Assembly: GCF_017894385.1 (NCBI RefSeq)
Contig: NZ_CP059560.1
Coordinates: forward strand, 1,054,001-1,118,000
Length of the DNA stretch: 64,000 nucleotides
Direction of reading: 5' to 3'
DNA from: Aromatoleum petrolei
Lineage (GTDB): Bacteria > Pseudomonadota > Gammaproteobacteria > Burkholderiales > Rhodocyclaceae
Shown: piece after piece, positions 58,406 through 64,000 of the stretch
Layout of the letters: each line of letters opens with the position of its first letter
How positions within the stretch are numbered: the stretch's first letter is position 1
Notes under the pieces: generated by a model
The model's database searches: none
Seen by the model: the letters and a program-made list of their open reading frames with translations, nothing else
Told to the model about the DNA's origin: nothing
Program-made: the position numbers and the translations under genes

Positions 58406-60034
58406 TTAGATACGGAAGCGCCTGATTTCATCGCGCAACTGCGCGGCCAGCTGTTCCAGGCTGGCCGTGGCGCCGGTGACACCGTCGAGCGAAGCGCTCG
58501 TCTGCTGCGCGAGCCCGGCGATCATTTCGACGCTGTTGGCCGCCAGGGAGCTCGCCTTCATCTGCTCGTCGGTCGCTGTGGCGATGCTGTTCATGCCGTC
58601 GGCGACACCGCCAGCCGATTCCATGTTGCTGCGCAAGGCTTCGGACACGCGCAACATCGATTCGCGGATGAGCACCAGCGCATCCGATCCCTGCGTGATC
58701 GCCGCGCGCACCCCCACGGAACCGGAGTTGAGCTTCTGCGTGACGTCGTCGATGTCGTTTGCCGAGCGGGTCGACTTCTCGGCCAGCTTGCGTACTTCGT
58801 CGGCGACGACGGCAAACCCGCGGCCGTGCTCTCCCGCCCGCGCGGCCTCGATCGCGGCGTTGAGCGCGAGCAGGTTGGTCTGGTCGGCAATCTCCTTCAC
58901 CTGCGCGGTCAGGGTCGAGATCGCGTCGGTATTGTGGATGAAGTCGCCGACGGTCTGGGTCATCTTGCTCACTGCGCTCTCGACATCGGACAGTCTGCCC
59001 GTGAGTTCGAGCACGTCGGCGTTGCCCGCCTCCGCGCGCGAAAGGCTGTCGCGCGCGACCTTGAGCACCTCCCCGCTCGCCTGGGCGACGGACATGATGC
59101 TCGCCGCCATCTGCTCGACCGCAGATGCCGCCGAAGCCGACTTTTCGGACTGCTCGCCCGCTCCGGCCCGAATCTCGACTGCCCCGCGCTGGAGATCGGA
59201 GGCGGCGCTCGACACCTGATCGGCCGACGAGGAAATGTTGCGGATGACGCCCTGCAACTTCTCCATCATCTTGTTGAAATAGCCGGCAGCCTTGCCCACC
59301 TCGTCCTCGGCACGCACAGGCAAACGCTGGGTGAGATCGCCCTCGCCCTCGGAAATGTCGCGCAGCCGACTCGAAAGCTCGGCCAGCGGCCGCGCCACCA
59401 CCGCCTGCAGAAAGACGAAGATCAGGACCATCATCAAGCCCAGCGCCGCCAGCGCACCGCCAATCAGCTTGGATCGTGCGGCAGAGACCGCTGCATCCAT
59501 GCGGTTGAGCGAAACCTCCATCGTCACGGCCCCGAGCACGGTCCCCTCGGGGTATTCGTCGTGGCACTCGGTGCAGTCCTTGCCAAGGTAATTCGTGCGG
59601 TTGATGGCCGGGAACACGGCCTTCAGGATCTTTCCCTTGTCCGGGTCGTTACGCAGCTCGAAGAACGGCTTGCCGCTGTCGATCGCCACCTTTTCGTCGG
59701 GCCCGACGTTCATTTCATCCTCGTCGCCGTCGCCGAACTGATGAATGACCGGCTCTGCCCGGACCACCCGCATATCCGTCAGCCCCGACGACTTCTTCAC
59801 TTGGTCGAGGTAGATCGCGCGCTTCTTGATCGTCTTGGTGCTCTTCATGAACACCAACGTTGCCATGGTCATCTGGTTGATCGTCTCGGCGAAGTCATGG
59901 GACTGGTTGATCGCCATGTTCTCCTGCTCGGCCGACACCCATACGACCAAGGTCGTGCCGACTGCGATCAGCAGGATGCCGATTGCCAATATCAGGCGAA
60001 CCCAGATCGGAGAATTCTTCAGTCGTTGCATCAT
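58406..60034 (-). CDS. Methyl-accepting chemotaxis protein with a periplasmic heme-c motif
   Basis: 542 residues. First membrane helix about 12-33, a periplasmic sensor domain (34-190) of the DUF3365/Tll0287-like type, second helix 192-212, HAMP ('[26 protein letters not shown]'), and a cytoplasmic signalling domain with the hairpin tip '[38 protein letters not shown]' pieces. The sensor contains 'CTECH' at 154-158, a covalent heme c site, so it probably senses redox state, oxygen or NO. AGGTAGCC precedes the first ATG. It lies 119 bases upstream of the cytochrome-mtrAB genes, same direction. Confidence 0.9.
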   Translation of the reverse strand: MMQRLKNSPIWVRLILAIGILLIAVGTTLVVWVSAEQENMAINQSHDFAETINQMTMATLVFMKSTKTIKKRAIYLDQVKKSSGLTDMRVVRAEPVIHQFGDGDEDEMNVGPDEKVAIDSGKPFFELRNDPDKGKILKAVFPAINRTNYLGKDCTECHDEYPEGTVLGAVTMEVSLNRMDAAVSAARSKLIGGALAALGLMMVLIFVFLQAVVARPLAELSSRLRDISEGEGDLTQRLPVRAEDEVGKAAGYFNKMMEKLQGVIRNISSSADQVSSAASDLQRGAVEIRAGAGEQSEKSASAASAVEQMAASIMSVAQASGEVLKVARDSLSRAEAGNADVLELTGRLSDVESAVSKMTQTVGDFIHNTDAISTLTAQVKEIADQTNLLALNAAIEAARAGEHGRGFAVVADEVRKLAEKSTRSANDIDDVTQKLNSGSVGVRAAITQGSDALVLIRESMLRVSEALRSNMESAGGVADGMNSIATATDEQMKASSLAANSVEMIAGLAQQTSASLDGVTGATASLEQLAAQLRDEIRRFRI

Positions 60035-60182
60035 GGCTACCTGTCCTGTTTCTGCATCCCGGACGCCCGAGGCACCCGCGAACGTCGGTCTTTCTCATAC
60101 TTAGGTATTACGGTAACGCGGAAACAAAGTTTAACAATGATTGAAATCAGGGAAGAAACCGCGCCAATTCGCCGAAAGCTCA

Positions 60183-60201
60183 CGATAGAAAATTTCTATC
60201 G
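60183..60201 (+). promoter_or_regulatory. OxyR-like operator upstream of the peroxiredoxin gene
   Basis: Perfect inverted repeat CGATAGAAA-A-TTTCTATCG containing ATAG-N7-CTAT (60185-60199), the OxyR half-operator pattern. It ends 20 bases before the -35 box of the promoter, the place expected for an activator. Confidence 0.65.
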
Positions 60202-60221
60202 ACCTGTCGTGCAAAAGGCAA

Positions 60222-60251
60222 TTGGATCTTTCCAAATCATGGCAACATAAT
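60222..60251 (+). promoter_or_regulatory. Promoter of the peroxiredoxin gene
   Basis: TTGGAT (60222-60227), 18-base spacer, CATAAT (60246-60251), about 36 bases before the ATG. Imperfect boxes suit an activator-dependent promoter. Confidence 0.5.
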
Positions 60252-60287
60252 CCCCCGGTCATTCAACCCACTCTGGAGACGACTAAC

Positions 60288-60887
60288 ATGGCAGTCCTCG
60301 TCGGCAAGAAGGCCCCGGATTTCACCGCGACCGCGGTCCTCGGCAACAACGAGATCAAGAACATCACGTTCTCGGAAGTCACCAAGGGCAAGTACGCCGT
60401 GGTGTTCTTCTACCCGCTGGATTTCACCTTCGTGTGCCCGTCCGAGCTGATCGCGTTCGATCACCGCCTGGAAGAATTCACCAAGCGCGGTGTCGAAGTG
60501 CTGGGCGTTTCGATCGACAGCCAGTTCACCCACCTCGCGTGGAAGAACACCCCGGTCAACAACGGCGGCATCGGCCAGGTCCAGTACACGCTGGTCGCCG
60601 ACGTGAAGCACGAGATCTGCCGTGCCTATGACGTCGAAGCCGACGCTGGCGTCGCCTTCCGCGGCTCCTTCCTGATCGACAAGAACGGCGTCGTGCGCCA
60701 CCAGGTCGTCAATGACCTGCCGCTGGGCCGCAACATCGACGAGATGATCCGCATGGTCGACGCGCTACAGTTCACCGAAGAGCACGGCGAAGTCTGCCCG
60801 GCCGGCTGGAACAAGGGCAAAGCGGGCATGAAGGCCAGCACCGCAGGCGTCGCGGAGTATCTGGCCGAGCACGCCAAGGAACTCTGA
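60288..60887 (+). CDS. 2-Cys peroxiredoxin (AhpC/Prx1 type)
   Basis: 199 residues from the ATG at 60288, with GGAG ten bases upstream; a longer frame to 60222 would include the promoter. Peroxidatic Cys in 'YPLDFTFVCPSELIAF', resolving Cys in 'EEHGEVCPAGWNKG', and the Prx1 'FLIDKNGVVRHQVVNDLPLGRN' pieces. Reduces H2O2 and organic peroxides in the cytoplasm using thioredoxin or AhpF; no reductase gene is adjacent. Likely under OxyR control. Confidence 0.95.
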   Translation: MAVLVGKKAPDFTATAVLGNNEIKNITFSEVTKGKYAVVFFYPLDFTFVCPSELIAFDHRLEEFTKRGVEVLGVSIDSQFTHLAWKNTPVNNGGIGQVQYTLVADVKHEICRAYDVEADAGVAFRGSFLIDKNGVVRHQVVNDLPLGRNIDEMIRMVDALQFTEEHGEVCPAGWNKGKAGMKASTAGVAEYLAEHAKEL

Positions 60888-60908
60888 CCGCCCCTGCCGG
60901 ATCAGCCG

Positions 60909-60942
60909 AAAGGCCGCGCCCGCAAGGGCCGCGGCCTTTTTT
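60909..60942 (+). terminator. Terminator between the peroxiredoxin gene and dnaE
   Basis: AAGGCCGCG / CGCGGCCTT stem (inner CCC/GGG pairs around GCAA) followed by six T (60937-60942). Serves the peroxiredoxin gene; convergent dnaE ends ten bases further. Confidence 0.88.
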
Positions 60943-60951
60943 GTGCCCATA

Positions 60952-63900
60952 TCAATTGGGGTAGAGGACCTCGACCGATTCGTGCGGGAGCCACTCCCGC
61001 AGGCTGTCGAGCAAGGCATCGTCGAGACGCACCCGCCAGGCCGCGCCGAGGGGCAGTTCGGCCTCCGCCTGCTCGTTCCGATAGCGCAGCGAAACCGGGC
61101 AGCCGCCGTCGCGGAAAGGCGAGAGTAGCGTTTCGAGCTTGTCCGCTGCCGCAACTGCCCCCCCCGCGCCTTTCACTTCGCCATTGACGCTGATCTGGAG
61201 CGCCTTGGCAAAGCGGGAACGCGCTTCGCCGAGCGACAGCAGCTTGTCGGCGACGATACGCAGCCCGCCGGTAAAGTCGTCGTTGCTGACCTTGCCTTCG
61301 ACCACCAACACTTCGTCGGTGACGATCTTGCTGCGGTTCGCGTCGAACGCTTCGGAAAAGACTGACACCTCCCGCACCTGTGAGCCGTCGTCGAGCACGA
61401 CAAACGCCATCTTGCCGCGATTGGTCATCTTGGTGCGCACGTCCATCACCACGCCCGCCAGCATCGCGAGATCGCGCGAGGGTTCGAGCTGCGACAGCGG
61501 ACGACGGATGAAGCGGCGCACTTCCTCGCGGAAACTGTTGAACGGATGGCCAGAGAGGAAGAAACCGATCGCGGTCTTCTCCTCCTTCAAGCGCTCGCGC
61601 TCCGTCCACGGGCGCACGTTCGCGTACTGAGGCGCCGCGCCGGCGGCCTCCGGCACAAGGTCGAACAGCCCCCCCTGCATGGCGTTCGCGGCCGCCTGCT
61701 CGGCCGCTTCCATCGCGAGGCTCACGGTCGCGAGCAGACGCGCGCGATCGGCCGTGCCGCTGGGTTCGATGGTATCGAACGCACCCGAACGGATCAGCGC
61801 CTCGATCACGCGGCGGTTGACCATGCGCCGGTCCACGCGCGCGCAGAAATCGAACAGATCCGTGTACGCTCCGCCACTCTTGCGCGCTTCGAGGATGGAG
61901 CGCACTGCCGGCTCGCCCACACCCTTCACCGCACCCAGACCGTAGCGGATCGTCTTCCGATCCGTGGGAACGAAGCGGTAGTCGGACTGGTTCACGTCAG
62001 GCGGCAGGACCGTGATTCCGTTCGCGATCGTGTCCTCGAAGAAGATCTTGATCGTGTCGGTGTTGTCGAGGTCCGCCGACATGGTCGCGGCCATGAAGGC
62101 CGCGCAGTGGTGCGCCTTGAGCCACGCCGTATGGTAGGTGACCACGGCGTAGGCGGCAGTGTGCGACTTGTTGAAGCCGTACTCCGCGAACTTCGTCATC
62201 AGGTCGAAGAGCTGCTCCGCGAGCGCCGGGTCGTAGCCCTTCTGCTTCGCACCGGCGGCAATCGTCTCGCGGTGCTTGGCCATCTCCTCCGGTTTCTTCT
62301 TGCCCATCGCGCGGCGCAGCATGTCGGCGCCGCCTAGCGTATAGCCGCCGATGATCTGCGAGATCTGCATCACCTGTTCCTGATACACGATCACGCCGTA
62401 GGTCGGCTCCAGGCAGGGCTTGAGGTCCGGATGGAAGTAGTCGATCTCCTGCTGCCCCTTCTTGCGCAGGATGAAGTCGTCCACCATGCCCGAGCCGAGC
62501 GGGCCCGGACGGTAGAGCGCAAGCACCGCGATGATGTCCTCGAAGCGGTCGGGCGCGAGCTTCTTGAGGAGCTTCTTCATGCCGTCCGATTCGACCTGGA
62601 AGATCGCGGTGGTATTCGCGTCCTTCAGGATCTGGTAGGCGGCGGGGTCGGTGAACGGCAGCGCGGCGAGGTTGGGCTTCTCCCCGGTGAGACGTTCGAC
62701 GTACTCGACCGCGAGCTCGATGATGGTGAGGTTGCGCAGGCCGAGGAAGTCGAACTTCACCAGGCCGACCGCCTCGACGTCGTCCTTGTCGAACTGCGAC
62801 ACCGGCGTCGCGTCGTCACCGTCGGCGATGTAGAGCGGACAGAAGTCGGTGAGCTTTCCGGGCGCGATGAGCACGCCGCCGGCGTGCATGCCGACGTTGC
62901 GGGACAGGCCTTCCAGCGGCTCGGCAAGGCTCCACAACTCCTGCACCGACTCGCCGTCGTTGCCGTCCTTCATCATTTCGCCGATCTGCGGCTCCATCTC
63001 GTAGGCCTTCGCCAGCGAGACGGGCTTCGCGCCTTCGATCGGGATCAGCTTGGAGAGCCGGTCGCACAGGCCATAGGGCAGATCGAGCACGCGGCCGACG
63101 TCGCGCACCACCGCCTTGGACGCCATGGTACCGAAGGTCGCGATCTGGCTGACCGCATCCTTGCCGTAGCGCTCGCGCACATACTCGATCACGCGGTAGC
63201 GGTTGTCCTGGCAGAAGTCGATGTCGAAGTCGGGCATCGACACACGCTCGGGGTTCAGGAAGCGCTCGAACAGCAGTGCGTAAGCGAGCGGATCCAGGTC
63301 GGTAATGCGCAGACTGTAGGCAACCAGAGAGCCCGCACCCGAGCCGCGACCGGGGCCTACCGGCACACCATTGTGCTTGCCCCAGTTGATGAAGTCCGCA
63401 ACGATCAGGAAGTAGCCGGGGAAGCCCATCTGGATGATGGTGTCGGTTTCGAACTTGAGCCGCGCCTCGTAGGTCGGACGCTGGCGCTCACGTTCTGCAT
63501 CGTCCGGATACAGCTCCTCCAGCCGCACTTCCAGGCCAGCCTTGGCCTCCGCGATCAGGAAGTCGTCGAGGGTCATCCCTTCGGGCGTGGGAAACTGCGG
63601 CAGGAAATTCTTGCCCAGTTGGACCGTCAGCGAACAGCGGCGTGCGATTTCGACCGAATTCTCGAGCGCCTCCGGGATGTCGGCGAAGAGCTCGCACATC
63701 TCGTCCTGGCTCTTGAGGTATTGCTCCTCGGTGTAGTCCCGCGGGCGACGCTTGTCGGCCAGCACATAGCCTTGAGCGATGCACACGCGTGCCTCGTGGG
63801 CCTTGAAATCCTCGCGCTTGAGGAACTGCACGGGGTGGGTCGCCACCACCGGCAGCCCCAGCCTGCCGGCCAGCTGCACCGCCTGGCGTACGTACCCCTC

Positions 63901-64000
63901 GGCGCCCGCATTGCCTGCGCGCTGCAGTTCGATGTAGTAGGCGCCGGGGAACAATGCGGCCCATTCGGCGGCCACCCGATCGGCAAGTTCGACGTTGCCG
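60952..64000 (-). CDS. dnaE: DNA polymerase III alpha subunit, C-terminal part, cut by window edge
   Basis: Replicative polymerase. 1,016 codons are present; the frame stays open to the right edge, so the N-terminal part of the PHP domain is missing. Seen here: the end of PHP, the palm motif with catalytic Asp residues in 'RVSMPDFDIDFCQDNR' and, upstream, 'GPGRGSGAGSLVAYSL', 'NVGMHAGGVLIAPG', 'QVESDGMKKLLKKLAPDRFEDI' pieces, 'MGKKKPEEMAKHRE', helix-hairpin-helix, the OB fold near the end ('LAMLAGVVMDVRTKMTNRGKMAFVVLDD' pieces) and the C-terminal tau-binding region. Confidence 0.97.
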   Translation of the reverse strand, partial: GNVELADRVAAEWAALFPGAYYIELQRAGNAGAEGYVRQAVQLAGRLGLPVVATHPVQFLKREDFKAHEARVCIAQGYVLADKRRPRDYTEEQYLKSQDEMCELFADIPEALENSVEIARRCSLTVQLGKNFLPQFPTPEGMTLDDFLIAEAKAGLEVRLEELYPDDAERERQRPTYEARLKFETDTIIQMGFPGYFLIVADFINWGKHNGVPVGPGRGSGAGSLVAYSLRITDLDPLAYALLFERFLNPERVSMPDFDIDFCQDNRYRVIEYVRERYGKDAVSQIATFGTMASKAVVRDVGRVLDLPYGLCDRLSKLIPIEGAKPVSLAKAYEMEPQIGEMMKDGNDGESVQELWSLAEPLEGLSRNVGMHAGGVLIAPGKLTDFCPLYIADGDDATPVSQFDKDDVEAVGLVKFDFLGLRNLTIIELAVEYVERLTGEKPNLAALPFTDPAAYQILKDANTTAIFQVESDGMKKLLKKLAPDRFEDIIAVLALYRPGPLGSGMVDDFILRKKGQQEIDYFHPDLKPCLEPTYGVIVYQEQVMQISQIIGGYTLGGADMLRRAMGKKKPEEMAKHRETIAAGAKQKGYDPALAEQLFDLMTKFAEYGFNKSHTAAYAVVTYHTAWLKAHHCAAFMAATMSADLDNTDTIKIFFEDTIANGITVLPPDVNQSDYRFVPTDRKTIRYGLGAVKGVGEPAVRSILEARKSGGAYTDLFDFCARVDRRMVNRRVIEALIRSGAFDTIEPSGTADRARLLATVSLAMEAAEQAAANAMQGGLFDLVPEAAGAAPQYANVRPWTERERLKEEKTAIGFFLSGHPFNSFREEVRRFIRRPLSQLEPSRDLAMLAGVVMDVRTKMTNRGKMAFVVLDDGSQVREVSVFSEAFDANRSKIVTDEVLVVEGKVSNDDFTGGLRIVADKLLSLGEARSRFAKALQISVNGEVKGAGGAVAAADKLETLLSPFRDGGCPVSLRYRNEQAEAELPLGAAWRVRLDDALLDSLREWLPHESVEVLYPN

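Noticed and set aside
58241..60250. 669-codon open frame antisense to the chemoreceptor gene
   Set aside because: Mirror of a well-supported gene; no motif, and it runs through the next promoter region.

Overview
The window is a GC-rich, densely coded chromosomal segment of a betaproteobacterium. The gene orders rpoE-rseA-rseB-rseC-mucD-grx-lepA-lepB-DUF4845-rnc-era-recO-pdxJ-acpS-nagZ-uvrC and yceD-rpmF-plsX-fabHDG-acpP-fabF, together with MtrAB-type cytochromes and many c-type hemes, fit the Rhodocyclales (Azoarcus/Aromatoleum/Thauera relatives). That assignment is inference from gene order and protein style, not from a search. I see no insertion sequence, prophage, CRISPR array or rRNA operon.

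Layout. 1-12.9 kb, minus strand: one almost unbroken gene train starting at rpoE (envelope-stress sigma factor and its regulators, MucD protease), running through translation and secretion genes (lepA, lepB), RNA processing (rnc, era), recO, pdxJ, acpS, nagZ and the N-terminal part of uvrC; many genes overlap by 1-4 bases. 13.1-14.7 kb: nadB, divergent from rpoE. 14.7-21.3 kb, minus strand: a YgfX-like membrane protein, then the fatty-acid/phospholipid operon yceD-rpmF-plsX-fabH-fabD-fabG-acpP-fabF, with a strong promoter that would give a nearly leaderless yceD mRNA. 21.4-24.3 kb: maf and a tetrapyrrole-methylase-type methyltransferase (plus), a HAD phosphatase and rluC (minus). 24.7-31.9 kb: rne with a long leader, a low-molecular-weight phosphatase, uvrB, an aromatic aminotransferase and two identical tRNA-Asn genes with a clear promoter and terminator. 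31.9-36.1 kb: a Lon-family protease, a small unknown gene with its own terminator, and moaA.

36.4-38.6 kb: a lipoprotein with NHL/beta-propeller repeats and a five-heme cytochrome, ended by a strong terminator. 38.7-44 kb: a lone FtsX-type permease, an M20 amidohydrolase and an unrecognised 490-residue protein. 44-54.7 kb: thyA-folA, an Orn/Lys/Arg decarboxylase, dcd, apbC, an OmpA-like lipoprotein, metG, a SulP transporter and acylphosphatase. 54.8-60 kb, minus strand: the most interesting region, encoding a chemoreceptor with a periplasmic heme-c motif, a small mono-heme cytochrome lacking the usual Met ligand region, a decaheme MtrA/DmsE cytochrome and an MtrB/PioB outer-membrane barrel. 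60.2-64 kb: a 2-Cys peroxiredoxin with an OxyR-like site, and the C-terminal 1,016 residues of dnaE.

How the parts fit. Most of the window is core housekeeping. The accessory theme is electron transfer across the envelope: MtrAB would form a heme wire through the outer membrane, the small cytochrome could feed it from the periplasm, and the heme chemoreceptor could sense redox conditions related to it. The separate NHL-pentaheme pair 16 kb away may serve a related purpose. No outer-surface MtrC-like decaheme partner or CymA-like quinol oxidase lies in this window, so direction of electron flow and substrate remain open.
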